In this document: one piece after another, positions 35,016 to 44,449 of the stretch
Layout: each line of letters begins with the position of its first letter
Position numbering within the stretch: the first letter of the stretch is position 1
Assembly: GCA_937902395.1 (NCBI GenBank)
Contig: CALGTV010000102.1
Span: 31,284 to 95,283 of the forward strand
Direction of reading: 5' to 3'
DNA: 64,000 nt
Origin: an uncultured Ruminococcus sp.
Lineage (GTDB): Bacteria > Bacillota > Clostridia > Oscillospirales > Ruminococcaceae
Translations under genes and position numbers: made by a program
Notes under the pieces: model-generated
Databases searched by the model: none
Seen by the model: the letters and a program-made list of their open reading frames with translations, nothing else
Told to the model about the DNA's origin: nothing

Positions 35016-36062
35016 TTGGAAAAAATTGATATTCTGAGCCTTGATTTAAAGGAGCTTGAAGCTGCTCTTGTTGAAATGGGCGAGAAAAAATTCAGAGCAA
35101 AACAGATTTTTCAATGGCTTCACGTAAAAAAAGTTCTCGATTTCGACAAAATGACTGACATTTCTGTCCAATTGAGAGGGCTTTTGAAAGAAAAATTTTG
35201 TATAAATGGACTATTTGTGCAGAAAAGACTTGAATCTTGTATAGATAATACGGTAAAATATCTATATAGGCTTTCTGACGGCAATTTTGTGGAGACTGTT
35301 CTCATGGAATACAGCTACGGTTACAGCCTTTGTATTTCCACTCAGGTGGGATGCAAAATGGGGTGCCGTTTCTGTGCGTCGGCTATTGCTGGATTCGTCC
35401 GCAACCTCACTCCCTCGGAAATGCTTATGCAGATATATGAGACAGAAATTAATTCAGGAGTTAAGATATCGGGGCTTGTGCTCATGGGTATCGGTGAGCC
35501 GCTGGATAACTACGACAATGTGCTGAAATTTCTGGAACTTCTTTCTCACAAGGACGGCAATAATTTCAGTCTCCGTCACGTTTCACTGTCAACATGTGGA
35601 ATTGTGCCGAAAATATATGATCTTGCTGAACTGAAACTGGGGCTTACACTATGTATTTCCCTGCATAGCTCGGAAAATTCTGCAAGAAGTGAAATAATGC
35701 CTGTCAATCGGGCATATAATATACAGGAGCTTCTTGAAGCCTGTAAACACTATATTTCCGCGACGGGCAGACGGATTACTTTTGAATATGCGGTTATCGA
35801 CAATGTCAATTCCTCCGATAAGGACGCGGACAGGCTGGCGGAACTGCTTCGGGGCATTAACTGCCATGTGAATCTTATCCCCGTCAATAAAGTTAAAGAG
35901 AGAAAATATTCAACCGCAAGAACAGCTGTAGCGGATTTCGCAAAACGGTTGGAGAAGCGCGGTATAAACGCTACCGTCAGACGTACTCTCGGCAGCGATA
36001 TAGAAGCGGCCTGCGGTCAGCTTAGGCGTGATGCCGGCAGGCAGTCGGAAGATATTTCCTGA
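35016..36062 (+). CDS. rlmN: 23S rRNA/tRNA adenine C2 methyltransferase RlmN
   Basis: This is a 348-residue radical SAM enzyme that methylates A2503 of 23S rRNA and A37 of some tRNAs. The cluster motif CKMGCRFC begins near residue 111. GLVLMGIGEPLDNYDN follows, and the methyl-carrier cysteine lies at EAACGQLR near the C-terminus (about 338). It starts at a TTG (35016), with AGGTG upstream. Confidence 0.95.
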   Translation: MEKIDILSLDLKELEAALVEMGEKKFRAKQIFQWLHVKKVLDFDKMTDISVQLRGLLKEKFCINGLFVQKRLESCIDNTVKYLYRLSDGNFVETVLMEYSYGYSLCISTQVGCKMGCRFCASAIAGFVRNLTPSEMLMQIYETEINSGVKISGLVLMGIGEPLDNYDNVLKFLELLSHKDGNNFSLRHVSLSTCGIVPKIYDLAELKLGLTLCISLHSSENSARSEIMPVNRAYNIQELLEACKHYISATGRRITFEYAVIDNVNSSDKDADRLAELLRGINCHVNLIPVNKVKERKYSTARTAVADFAKRLEKRGINATVRRTLGSDIEAACGQLRRDAGRQSEDIS

Positions 36063-36099
36063 TAAACAGGATATATCACCGAAAAGGAGGTGCATACGA

Positions 36100-36825
36100 A
36101 TGAGATTCAGATTCGGCACGGATATCGGTCTGCGGCGCGATGAAAATCAGGACGCTGTAAGATGCGAATATTTCGGGCATAACGTTCTTGCCGTGGTCTG
36201 CGACGGCATGGGCGGTGAAAGAGCAGGAAAAGAGGCAAGCAGTATTGCTATCAATGAATTTTTTCAGCGGTTTTCCGACGGATACAGCGAAAGTCTCACT
36301 GAGGACGATATAAGAAAGCTTCTCATTTCTTCGATGTCAGCTGCAAATTCCGTTATATATACAAGAGCACGTATGGATTTCAAAAATTTTGGAATGGGTA
36401 CAACTTGTGTGGCGGCTTTTGTGACAGATGATACCGCATATATCGCCAATGTAGGCGACAGCCGTGCGTATCTCATAGCTGATAACGGACTTTATTGTAT
36501 CACTACAGACCATAACGTTGCTTCTCTGCTTTATGAGCAGGGGAAGATTACAGAGGAGGAAATGGCTGTTCACCCTCAGAAGCATATGCTCACAAGGGCT
36601 GTTGGTGTGGAAAAAACAGTCCTTACCGATACATTTTTATTGACTTATGAGGATAAAATCAGTCTGCTGCTATGCTCCGACGGTTTGTCGGGATATTGCA
36701 GCGACGATGAAATATATGACGTATTATCTCAGACAGATTTTGATTCTGCGGCAACTTCTCTTATTGAGCTTGCATTAAATAAAGGCGGCAGAGATAATGT
36801 GACAGTAGCGGTTGTAAACAGTTAA
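36100..36825 (+). CDS. prpC: PP2C-type serine/threonine phosphatase
   Basis: This is a 241-residue metal-dependent phosphatase that reverses the action of the PASTA kinase encoded next. Metal-binding motifs are FGTDIGLRRDENQD at the start, VVCDGMGGERAG, NVGDSRAY, LLCSDGLSGY and GGRDNVTVAV. I chose the ATG at 36100, which has AAGGAGG seven bases upstream and gives the family N-terminus; the longer frame back to 36028 overlaps rlmN. It forms the conserved pair prpC-prkC. Confidence 0.94.
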   Translation: MRFRFGTDIGLRRDENQDAVRCEYFGHNVLAVVCDGMGGERAGKEASSIAINEFFQRFSDGYSESLTEDDIRKLLISSMSAANSVIYTRARMDFKNFGMGTTCVAAFVTDDTAYIANVGDSRAYLIADNGLYCITTDHNVASLLYEQGKITEEEMAVHPQKHMLTRAVGVEKTVLTDTFLLTYEDKISLLLCSDGLSGYCSDDEIYDVLSQTDFDSAATSLIELALNKGGRDNVTVAVVNS

Positions 36826-36893
36826 GTAATAATATTTCAATATAATCAGATCTGGCGAGGACAATTGCAGATCGGAAAAGGAAGGGTAAGGCA

Positions 36894-39311
36894 ATGGATA
36901 AGTACATTGGCAAAAAGCTCGACGGCAGATATGAAATTACCGAACTTATCGGCGTCGGCGGCATGGCTGAGGTTTATAAAGGTGTTGATGTTATCGACAA
37001 TAAGCCTGTAGCTATCAAGATACTCAAAAAAGAGTATGCGGAAAATGAGGAGTTTCTCCGTCGTTTCCGAAACGAATCAAAGGCTATCGCAGTTCTTTCT
37101 CATCCCAACATCGTTAAAATTTACGACGTTGGTTTTTCTGAGAAGCTCCAGTATATCGTTATGGAGTATATCGACGGTATTACATTAAAGGAGTATATCG
37201 AGGATGAAAAGGTGCTTACATGGAAGGATACAGTTCATTTTGTTATCCAGATTCTCAGAGCTTTACAGCATGCTCATGACAAGGGAATCGTTCACCGTGA
37301 CATAAAGCCCCAGAATATTATGATGTTCAGTGACGGCACTATCAAGGTCATGGATTTCGGTATTGCCAAGTTTGCTCGCGAGGAGGGCAAGACAGCTACC
37401 GACCAGGCTATAGGAAGCGTACATTACATCAGTCCTGAGCAGGCAAGCGGTGCTGTAACTGATGCTAAGAGTGATATCTATTCAGTAGGTGCAATGATGT
37501 ATGAGATGCTCTCAGGCAGAAAGCCCTTTGATAGTGACAATCCTGTGGCAATTGCTGTTATGCATATGCAGGATATTCCCGAGCGTCCAAGAGCTATTAA
37601 TCCAGCTATTCCCGACGGTCTGGAGGAAATTGTACTCAAGGCTATGGAAAAGACTCCAGAGGACAGATACCGCAATACAGGCGAAATGATTGCAGATATT
37701 GAGAAATTCAAGTCAAATCCTGCTATGACTTTCGGTTACTATCGCGAGGAAACTGTTGATGATAACGCAGAAACGCAACACTATGCAGGAAGCATTGAAC
37801 TTCCTCCTGCTGATGATGCGCCTGTAGGACACCAGCCTGCATATGCAGGTGCAGCTGTTGCGGCAGGCGGCGGAAGATATCCTCAGAGAAATCAGCCATA
37901 TGGTAATATTAATGACTACTATGACGATTATGACGACGAGGAAGACGAAGAAGAGGAGCGTTCATCACTTGTTGTTCCTGTACTTACAGCTATAATTGTA
38001 GCAGTTATTATCGTGGGTGTTATTATCATATCATCACTTTTCATTGATATGCTCAAGGATTCAAAAAAGACAAATGACTGGACAATGCCTGACTTTGTTG
38101 GTATGGACTTTAACGATGCAGTTAGTATGTATGGTAATAATATTCAGTTCCAGCAGGAAGGACAGGAATTCAACGAGGCTGAAGTCGGTGTTATTATTTC
38201 GCAGTCTATTGAAGTCGGAAGCGAATTCAAGAAGGGTGATATCCTCAAGGTTACAATCAGTAAGGGTATGGAGACCGAGGAAGTTCCCGATGTAACAGAT
38301 AAAAACGCACAGCTTGCTGAGGATATACTCGACCAGGCAGGATTTGTGCCTGAAATACGCAATTCTTCAAGTACTGATATAAAGAAGGGTAATGTTATCA
38401 AGACAGAGCCCTCCGCAGGTCAGATGGCTCACAAGGGTTCAACTATTATCATTTATGTAAGTCTTGGTGAAGAAGCAGGACAGATAAAGATTGACAACTG
38501 GGTTGGTAAAACAGTTGACGAAGCTTCAATGCTTGCAGACCACAAGGGACTTAAAGTAAAGACTAAGGGTGAAGCTTCATATGAGCCTGAGGGACAGGTA
38601 ATCAAGCAGTCCATTGAAGAGGGCGAAAAGGTTGAAAAGGGAACTGAAATCACACTTACTTTCAGTAATGGTAAAAAGCCTGACGGTGAAGTTACAATCG
38701 GATATGACCTTCCAGCTGAAGCAAATGGACGTTTTGTAATTGGCTTTATTGTTCAGAAGGAAGATGGCACTCGTGACGTTCAGGAAACAGGTACTATTTA
38801 CTGTCCTGAATTTGCATCAGCTTCATATCCTGTTATCGGTTCAGGCGAAAATGTAAGTGTTACAGCTACAATCACAAATCAGGATAACAACAAGAGAGCT
38901 ACAATCGGAACATATACTTTCAACTTTGCAGAGGGCACATACACTTGTCTTTCAGGCGGTGATATTTACAGTGCATTTGAGGCAATCGGAGCATTCCCAG
39001 AGCCTGAAACAGAAGCACCTCCTGTTGTAGAAGATCCTCCACAGAGCGAATATGGTCCTGAACCTGAGCAGCCTCCAACGACTCCAAGCGAGCAGATTGC
39101 AGGTGTTAATGGTGACTGGGTAGACGGTGCTTGGAAGTGGTATGAGCAGGGAAGAAATGGCGACTACAGAAATGGCACATGGACATGGTACCTTCCTGAT
39201 TTTAATGGTGAGTGGGTTGATGACTCAACATTCAGATGGTATGAAGAAGGTGTCAACGGAGAATGGGTACAGTTAGAAGATGGTACCTATGATTTCCAGT
39301 GGAAGTGGTAA
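36894..39311 (+). CDS. prkC: PASTA-domain serine/threonine kinase with a tryptophan-rich C-terminal repeat
   Basis: This is an 805-residue transmembrane kinase that senses cell-wall material. The kinase domain (about 1-275) has IGVGGMAEVYKG, HRDIKPQN and DFGIAKFA. An acidic juxtamembrane stretch rich in Asp and Glu (about 340-358) precedes one membrane helix (about 360-388). Three PASTA domains follow (about 397-598). An unassigned beta-rich region (about 600-700) and a Pro-rich spacer come next. The last 69 residues hold four 16-18 residue repeats of the form NG[DE][WY]...W, for example NGDWVDGAWKWYEQGR. I know of no such tail in typical PrkC. The next gene, rsgA, starts inside its last codons. 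Confidence 0.94.
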   Translation: MDKYIGKKLDGRYEITELIGVGGMAEVYKGVDVIDNKPVAIKILKKEYAENEEFLRRFRNESKAIAVLSHPNIVKIYDVGFSEKLQYIVMEYIDGITLKEYIEDEKVLTWKDTVHFVIQILRALQHAHDKGIVHRDIKPQNIMMFSDGTIKVMDFGIAKFAREEGKTATDQAIGSVHYISPEQASGAVTDAKSDIYSVGAMMYEMLSGRKPFDSDNPVAIAVMHMQDIPERPRAINPAIPDGLEEIVLKAMEKTPEDRYRNTGEMIADIEKFKSNPAMTFGYYREETVDDNAETQHYAGSIELPPADDAPVGHQPAYAGAAVAAGGGRYPQRNQPYGNINDYYDDYDDEEDEEEERSSLVVPVLTAIIVAVIIVGVIIISSLFIDMLKDSKKTNDWTMPDFVGMDFNDAVSMYGNNIQFQQEGQEFNEAEVGVIISQSIEVGSEFKKGDILKVTISKGMETEEVPDVTDKNAQLAEDILDQAGFVPEIRNSSSTDIKKGNVIKTEPSAGQMAHKGSTIIIYVSLGEEAGQIKIDNWVGKTVDEASMLADHKGLKVKTKGEASYEPEGQVIKQSIEEGEKVEKGTEITLTFSNGKKPDGEVTIGYDLPAEANGRFVIGFIVQKEDGTRDVQETGTIYCPEFASASYPVIGSGENVSVTATITNQDNNKRATIGTYTFNFAEGTYTCLSGGDIYSAFEAIGAFPEPETEAPPVVEDPPQSEYGPEPEQPPTTPSEQIAGVNGDWVDGAWKWYEQGRNGDYRNGTWTWYLPDFNGEWVDDSTFRWYEEGVNGEWVQLEDGTYDFQWKW

Positions 39312-40186
39312 ACACATCATCTTTCAGCGGAATTATATTGAAATGCTTAGGGGGACTCTATACAGTAGAGTCCCCTGACGGCATATTCGAGTGTAAAGCA
39401 AGAGGCATATTCCGCAGTAAAGGGATAAGTCCCTCTGTTGGTGACAGGGTTACTGTCAGCGGCGGAGTAATCTCCGAAATAGGAGAGAGGAAAAATTATC
39501 TCATCAGACCCCCTCTTGCTAATTTAGACCAGCTTATATTTATAGTATCAACGGTCAGTCCCAGTCCGAATTATCTTATACTCGATAAGTTCATAGCAAT
39601 CGCAGAGTACAAGGGCATTGAGCCTGTTGTAGTCATTACAAAAACAGATTTGGGTGATAGCAGCGATTTGCAGGCGGTTTACGGCGCTATAGGCATTAAG
39701 ATAATGGAAGTTGACTATTCTGATGAAAGCACCATAGATGCCGTCAGAGAGCTTCTAAGCGGAAAAATAAGCGCATTTACCGGAAACTCAGGGGCAGGAA
39801 AATCAACGCTTCTAAATGCGGTGGATTCAACTCTGAATATCCCCACAGGAGAAATCAGCAAAAAGCTTGGCAGAGGTCGTCATACTACCCGTCATGCGGA
39901 GCTGTATAAGCTTAATGGTGGCGGATATATTGCTGATACCCCAGGATTTTCCACCTTTGAAACGGCTCGCTATGACATAATCCGCAAGGAGGAACTGGCA
40001 GGCTGTTTCCGTGAATTTGAGGGTATAACAGACAATTGCCGATTCCGTGACTGTTCTCATACCTGTGAAAAGGGCTGTGCAGTCCTTGAAGCTGTAAAAA
40101 ATGGTGATATCCCGAAGATACGGCATGAGAGCTACTGCGCCATGTACGACGAGGCAAAACAGCTTAAGGAGTGGGAGCTGAAATGA
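39299..40186 (+). CDS. rsgA: ribosome small-subunit GTPase RsgA
   Basis: This is a 295-residue circularly permuted GTPase that helps mature the 30S subunit. An N-terminal OB fold (GIILKCLGGLYTVES) is followed by the permuted GTPase, with VVITKTDL (G4), FTGNSGAGKSTLLN (G1, near residue 162) and DTPGFST (G3). The C-terminal zinc-binding region is CRFRDCSHTCEKGC. The start is a GTG at 39299 or 39305; both lie in the last codons of prkC, so translation is coupled. The exact start is uncertain. Confidence 0.93.
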   Translation: MEVVNTSSFSGIILKCLGGLYTVESPDGIFECKARGIFRSKGISPSVGDRVTVSGGVISEIGERKNYLIRPPLANLDQLIFIVSTVSPSPNYLILDKFIAIAEYKGIEPVVVITKTDLGDSSDLQAVYGAIGIKIMEVDYSDESTIDAVRELLSGKISAFTGNSGAGKSTLLNAVDSTLNIPTGEISKKLGRGRHTTRHAELYKLNGGGYIADTPGFSTFETARYDIIRKEELAGCFREFEGITDNCRFRDCSHTCEKGCAVLEAVKNGDIPKIRHESYCAMYDEAKQLKEWELK

Positions 40187-40815
40187 GTATCTGTACAATT
40201 TTTGCAGGTGGCAAAATCAGCGGCACGGATTTTATAAATCCCCATGAAATTCGTGAAAAAAGCGGACTGATAATCTGTGCTGACAGCGGACTTCGCATAG
40301 CTGAAAAAGTCGGTATAACTCCCGATTTAATAGTAGGAGATTTTGATTCCTACACAGGCATTCTGCCCGAGGGTATTGAGATATACCGAAGTGTACCCGA
40401 AAAGGACGATACTGATACGCTTATGGCGGTGAGAATCGCCATTGACCGCGGATATGACGAAATAAGGCTCTATGGCGGACTTGGTGCAAGATTCGACCAT
40501 AGTTTTGCCAATATCCAGACGCTGATTTTCGCCTATGAAAACGGCTGTGAAATGACAATCTGTGACGCTGACAATATACTGACAATCCGTGGTGTAGGGG
40601 AGTATGAGTTTTCCCGTAAAAATGACTGGTATTTCTCCCTGTTTGCCCTGACTGAAAAGGCTGAAATCGGGGAGCTGAAAGGGGTTAAATATCCCCTTGA
40701 AAATTATGAAATGAGTATAGCCTATCCTATCGGTGTAAGCAACGAAATAATGGCAGATAAAGCGTATCTGCGGATTAATTCGGGAATTGTGCTTGTAATT
40801 GAATCAAAAAAATGA
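40183..40815 (+). CDS. thiN: thiamine pyrophosphokinase
   Basis: This is a 210-residue enzyme that makes thiamine pyrophosphate from thiamine and ATP. The motifs ICADSGLRIAEKVG, PDLIVGDFDSY, KDDTDTLMAVRIAIDRG and GGLGARFDHSFANIQTL match ThiN. The ATG at 40183 overlaps the rsgA stop as ATGA. B. subtilis has rpe between rsgA and thiN and spoVM after it; here rpe is missing and spoVM lies about 7.5 kb away. This gene ends the long plus-strand operon, before the terminator at 40855. Confidence 0.92.
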   Translation: MSICTIFAGGKISGTDFINPHEIREKSGLIICADSGLRIAEKVGITPDLIVGDFDSYTGILPEGIEIYRSVPEKDDTDTLMAVRIAIDRGYDEIRLYGGLGARFDHSFANIQTLIFAYENGCEMTICDADNILTIRGVGEYEFSRKNDWYFSLFALTEKAEIGELKGVKYPLENYEMSIAYPIGVSNEIMADKAYLRINSGIVLVIESKK

Positions 40816-40854
40816 CGAGTGGCGGTTAAGGTAATGATTGTATAGAAATATGAT

Positions 40855-40894
40855 AAAGCCGTTTTTGATGTTTAGTCAAAAGCGGCTTTGCATT
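40855..40894 (+). terminator. Rho-independent terminator after thiN
   Basis: AAAGCCG pairs with CGGCTTT, and inside it TTTTGA pairs with TCAAAA; TGCATTGTTT follows. Confidence 0.85.
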
Positions 40895-40968
40895 GTTTAT
40901 AATGATATCTTAATTGATTGATAAATAGAATTTGGAGAAATAGAAAAATTGTATCGTGAGGGAGAACT

Positions 40969-41466
40969 ATGCTTAATATAAGACCATATCGAAGAAACGA
41001 TAGTAAAAAAATAGCAAATTGGTGTAAGGAAAAGATAGCATTTTATAAATGGAGTGAGGGACGGTTAGGAGAATTTCCAGTTTCGCCTGATCGAATTGAA
41101 CAAGCTGTTTCTGGAAGAATAGATAATGAACGATATTTTCCATTTACAGCATTCGATGAAACTGGTGTTGTAGGATTTTTTACTCTTCGTCAACCGTATG
41201 ATAAGGTCGATGAATTAAGCTTCGGTTATGTAATTCTTAGTCCTCATGCAAGGGGAAAAGGTTATGGAAAGCAAATGGTGAAGTTAGGCATATAATTTGC
41301 ATTTGAATTATATGGGGCTTCAAAAGTCCTATTAGAAGTTTTTGAAAACAATCAAAACGCTTATTATTGTTATAAATCAATTGGATTCAAAGAAAACGGT
41401 AATACTACCATTTATAATTTGTGTGGCGAAAAATGGAAAAGCATAGAGATGGAGATAAATCGCTAA
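40969..41466 (+). pseudogene. GNAT N-acetyltransferase broken by one in-frame stop
   Basis: The first 108 codons encode a GNAT fold: NIRPYRRNDSKKIANWC, then VGFFTLRQPYDKVDELSFGYVIL and the acetyl-CoA loop ARGKGYGKQMVKLGI. A TAA at 41293-41295 then interrupts it, but the same frame continues for 56 codons with the expected C-terminus (FAFELYGASKVLLEVFENNQ, AYYCYKSIGFKENG) to the next stop at 41464. A single AAA-to-TAA change would explain it. The gene is more AT-rich than its neighbours, which hints at recent acquisition. A GAGGGAGA site precedes the ATG. Confidence 0.88.
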
Positions 41467-41494
41467 TTTCCAATTTATCGATGCGAACATAAAT

Positions 41495-41537
41495 AAAATC
41501 CAGAGGAGACATATATCTTCTCTGGATTTTATTTTTA
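41495..41537. terminator. bidirectional terminator between the GNAT pseudogene and the acyltransferase
   Basis: AAAATCCAGAG pairs with CTCTGGATTTT, and TATTTTTAT follows on the plus strand. The A-rich left flank makes it work for the minus-strand gene too. Confidence 0.85.
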
Positions 41538-41568
41538 TAGCTATTGCACTTTTGCTGCTTGTTTATTT

Positions 41569-42633
41569 TTATGAGATCTTCTTCATCCCAGTAAGAAAAC
41601 ACAACAGCGGAATCCTCAAACTTATCTCACAGCAAACAAAAGTTGCTGGGTATGCAAGAAGCAATGTACCAATGAATAAAACAGCCGTGTTATTTCCAAC
41701 GAAATTATACAGCAGATATTGAATGAGAACTACCCATAAAAAGTGATAAATGTAAAAGAGAAATGACCTTGATTTCAGATAGTGGGAAAATTTCCCATTG
41801 AAGTTGAAATATTTTTTGGCAAACACTGTCAACGAAATTAACATAAACCATTCAGAAATGTATTTTGCAATGGTATTGAGCGTGTTAAAATTTTCATTAG
41901 ACCATATAAAAAGATATACATTGAGAAGTGATGCCCCTAACCCTGCACATAGCAGAATGGGGCAGTATTTTTGTGCGGAATCTGTCACTTTTTCATCGGT
42001 GAATACAAAATATCCCACCAAAAATATGTACAGAAATTCCGCAAGACTTTTTCCGCCTATGGAGAGAATTTCGCTTAAAATCGGCAGAGGAAGCCCAAGA
42101 AACAGCACAACGAGAAATGAAACAGGCTTTTTTATGGGAAATTTTTCGGCAATTATCAATATGCACACAGCTGCAAGGGAAATAATCAGCAGATACAGCA
42201 AAAACCAAAACTGCCCAAATGAAAATCCGCCGTCAGCACCTGTCAGATCCGTATATTTCGTGAAAAATACGGCATAATGAGAGAGAAATCCACCCTTGTA
42301 ACCGTAGTTGAACTTATCGCCAAAATAGCACAAAATCGGCATAAGAACAGCCGTTCCGAACAAAAGAGGTATGAGCAGCTTATTTACCCTTTCTGCAAGA
42401 TATTGCTTGAAATTACGCTTTTGCAGAGCATATTTCGTGCTTATTCCTGCCAAGAGAAAAAGCAGGGGCATAAAATAGGGACTGAGAGAAACGACAATAC
42501 TGCTTATGAGTTTATTTTTCTCAAAGAAGATATAATTTGGTTCCCCCCACACATTCCAAGCCATTGCCGTGTGGTAGGGTATGAGCCACAAAAGCGACAT
42601 CCATCGCAAATTGTCTATGTAATATTTCCGCAT
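41569..42633 (-). CDS. acyltransferase-3 family integral membrane protein
   Basis: This is a 354-residue protein with about ten hydrophobic segments. The N-terminus MRKYYIDNLRWMSLLWLIPYH with the conserved Arg-Trp and the His, followed by MPLLFLLAGIST, is typical of the acyltransferase-3 (OafA/MdoC-like) family that transfers acyl groups to sugars or other cell-surface molecules. The substrate is unknown. I set the start at 42633, where the family N-terminus begins; the open frame extends to 42747, but this stretch overlaps the upstream gene in another frame. The gap to that gene is one base, so the two are cotranscribed. Confidence 0.85.
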   Translation of the reverse strand: MRKYYIDNLRWMSLLWLIPYHTAMAWNVWGEPNYIFFEKNKLISSIVVSLSPYFMPLLFLLAGISTKYALQKRNFKQYLAERVNKLLIPLLFGTAVLMPILCYFGDKFNYGYKGGFLSHYAVFFTKYTDLTGADGGFSFGQFWFLLYLLIISLAAVCILIIAEKFPIKKPVSFLVVLFLGLPLPILSEILSIGGKSLAEFLYIFLVGYFVFTDEKVTDSAQKYCPILLCAGLGASLLNVYLFIWSNENFNTLNTIAKYISEWFMLISLTVFAKKYFNFNGKFSHYLKSRSFLFYIYHFLWVVLIQYLLYNFVGNNTAVLFIGTLLLAYPATFVCCEISLRIPLLCFLTGMKKIS

Positions 42634-42634
42634 A

Positions 42635-43498
42635 TCAACCCTTATTATTATAATCATCAAGGAAATTATGAGTTCCCGAACCGTCCTTATAGGCGATAAT
42701 CGTGTTGAGATTGACATTTTCAACACTTCTGAAAATATTTTTTTCAACCTGCGGATTGATCTTTTTCAGCTCGGCAATAAGGGATTTAACCTCCATTCGC
42801 TTGGATGCTGAACTGCCGTCCTCATGAATTGTTGAGCAGGTTTCGGTGAATTTGCAGGCACATTGTATAAATTCCAGTTCATTATACGTACACCAATGCT
42901 TAATATCAGCCTCACGGACGAGATACATAGGGCGGATAAGCTCCATTCCCTCAAAGTTGGTGCTGTGAAGCTTAGGCATCATGGTCTGCACCTGACCGCC
43001 GTAGAGCATACCCATAAGGATAGTTTCGATTACATCGTCGAAATGATGTCCTAAAGCGATTTTATTGCAGCCTAACTCTTTAGCCTTGCTGTAGAGATAG
43101 CCTCTCCTCATTCTTGCGCAGATATAGCATGGATTCTTTTCAATATGTACAACAGAGCCGAAAATATCTGATTCGAATATGGTTACAGGAACTGAAAGCT
43201 TTGCGGCGTTTTCCTCTATTTTAAGACGATTTTTTTCATTATAGCCTGGGTCCATTACAAGAAATACCACTTCAAAGGGGAATTTATCATGACGTTTTAG
43301 TTCCTGAAAAAGCTTTGCCATAAGCATGGAATCCTTGCCGCCGGAAATACAGACGGCAATTTTATCGTTGGGCTGAACAAGGTCGTATTCGTTTATACTT
43401 TTGGTGAACTTGCACCATATACTCTTTTTGAATTTTTTCCGCAGGCTCAGTTCAGCCTTTTCAGTTGTTGCTTTAATCTCGTCTATGGATATATTCAC
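42635..43498 (-). CDS. TtcA-like PP-loop tRNA-thiolation protein
   Basis: This is a 287-residue ATP-pyrophosphatase related to TtcA, which makes 2-thiocytidine in tRNA. The PP-loop SGGKDS is at residues 52-57. CYICARMRRG carries a CxxC pair, GHHFDDVIETILM is the conserved middle block, and CACKFTETC supplies the further cysteines. TtcA needs an iron-sulfur cluster, and these cysteines fit that. Some Clostridial homologues may act on other substrates, so I leave the symbol open. Confidence 0.86.
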   Translation of the reverse strand: MNISIDEIKATTEKAELSLRKKFKKSIWCKFTKSINEYDLVQPNDKIAVCISGGKDSMLMAKLFQELKRHDKFPFEVVFLVMDPGYNEKNRLKIEENAAKLSVPVTIFESDIFGSVVHIEKNPCYICARMRRGYLYSKAKELGCNKIALGHHFDDVIETILMGMLYGGQVQTMMPKLHSTNFEGMELIRPMYLVREADIKHWCTYNELEFIQCACKFTETCSTIHEDGSSASKRMEVKSLIAELKKINPQVEKNIFRSVENVNLNTIIAYKDGSGTHNFLDDYNNKG

Positions 43499-43542
43499 GT
43501 TATCACTCCGTTGTATGTACCCCTTTGATAAGGGGAGTAGAA

Positions 43543-44325
43543 TTACTTGTTAAGCTCTGCCATAGGGTCAATATAATTGCCGTTGTGGAGCATTTCAATA
43601 TGAAGATGAGGTGCAAGAGCGGATTCAATATCTGCTGTATCGCCTACAGTACCGATTAAATCGCCGCTTACAAGCATATCGCCCTGCTGTACAGAAAGTC
43701 CGTTAGAAAGTCCGCAGTAGCGTGTGACATAGCCGTTATGATGGTCAATTACTACGGTTACGCCCCAGATTGAATCGTTTTCAACTTTTGTAACTTCGCC
43801 ATTGGAGACAGCATAAACCTCTGTGCCCACTTCTGCGGCGATATCGGAGCCGTTATGTGTCTGCCATGAGCCAGTAGTAGGATTCTTTACAAGCTCACCG
43901 CCGCTGAAAATTCCGATAACATCGCCCATTTCCGCAAGAGGAGCTTTGAGATTTTCAAGCTTTGCTGCTGCTACTGGTGCAGAATCCTCTGGTATTTCCT
44001 CAACAACAGGCTCAGCAGGGTCGATGATTATTGCCTCGGCGGGCAGTGTTGCCACAGGTGGTGCAGTAGCAACAGGCTTTGCAGTTGTGTTGGGAGTAGT
44101 CAATCTGTAGGCAGGTGATGTTCCCTTGGGAAGATTGTTTACTCTCTTGTCAACAGCTTTTTCTGCTTCAGATTCGGTAATAATCTGTTTTGCGTTAAGG
44201 TCGTTTGTCATTTTTTCGCCCTGGTCGTATGCAAAATAGCAGGCAGAACCAATCATTACCGCGCTGATTCCGAGAGCAGCATAAAATCCTTTTGAGCCTT
44301 TTGGATTTTCTGAAAACTTTTTCAC
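43543..44325 (-). CDS. M23 (LytM-type) peptidase, SpoIIQ-like
   Basis: This is a 260-residue membrane-anchored protein. A short cytoplasmic N-terminus (VKKFSENPKG) and one membrane helix (about 16-35) precede a linker of about 90 residues rich in Ala, Pro and Thr. The LytM domain (about 130-255) retains the metal ligands at THNGSDI and PHLHIEM, so it may be an active endopeptidase. The layout recalls SpoIIQ, a forespore engulfment protein, but this is an inference. Translation starts at a GTG (44325), with GGAGG eight bases upstream. The Asp in HNGSD is the second ligand. Confidence 0.87.
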   Translation of the reverse strand: MKKFSENPKGSKGFYAALGISAVMIGSACYFAYDQGEKMTNDLNAKQIITESEAEKAVDKRVNNLPKGTSPAYRLTTPNTTAKPVATAPPVATLPAEAIIIDPAEPVVEEIPEDSAPVAAAKLENLKAPLAEMGDVIGIFSGGELVKNPTTGSWQTHNGSDIAAEVGTEVYAVSNGEVTKVENDSIWGVTVVIDHHNGYVTRYCGLSNGLSVQQGDMLVSGDLIGTVGDTADIESALAPHLHIEMLHNGNYIDPMAELNK

Positions 44326-44449
44326 GTATAATACCTCCGTTAATAACAATTGTTAAAATAGTAAATTCCTGTGAACAATCATATTATTAACGGAAAAAAT
44401 GGAATTATACGCATATTTTTCTTTTTTACGATTAAAAGTTTACAATATA

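Noticed and set aside
40969..41466. Recoded stop (selenocysteine or readthrough) in the GNAT gene
   Set aside because: The stop is TAA, no SECIS-like element is visible and relatives of this family have no special residue there; a nonsense mutation is simpler.
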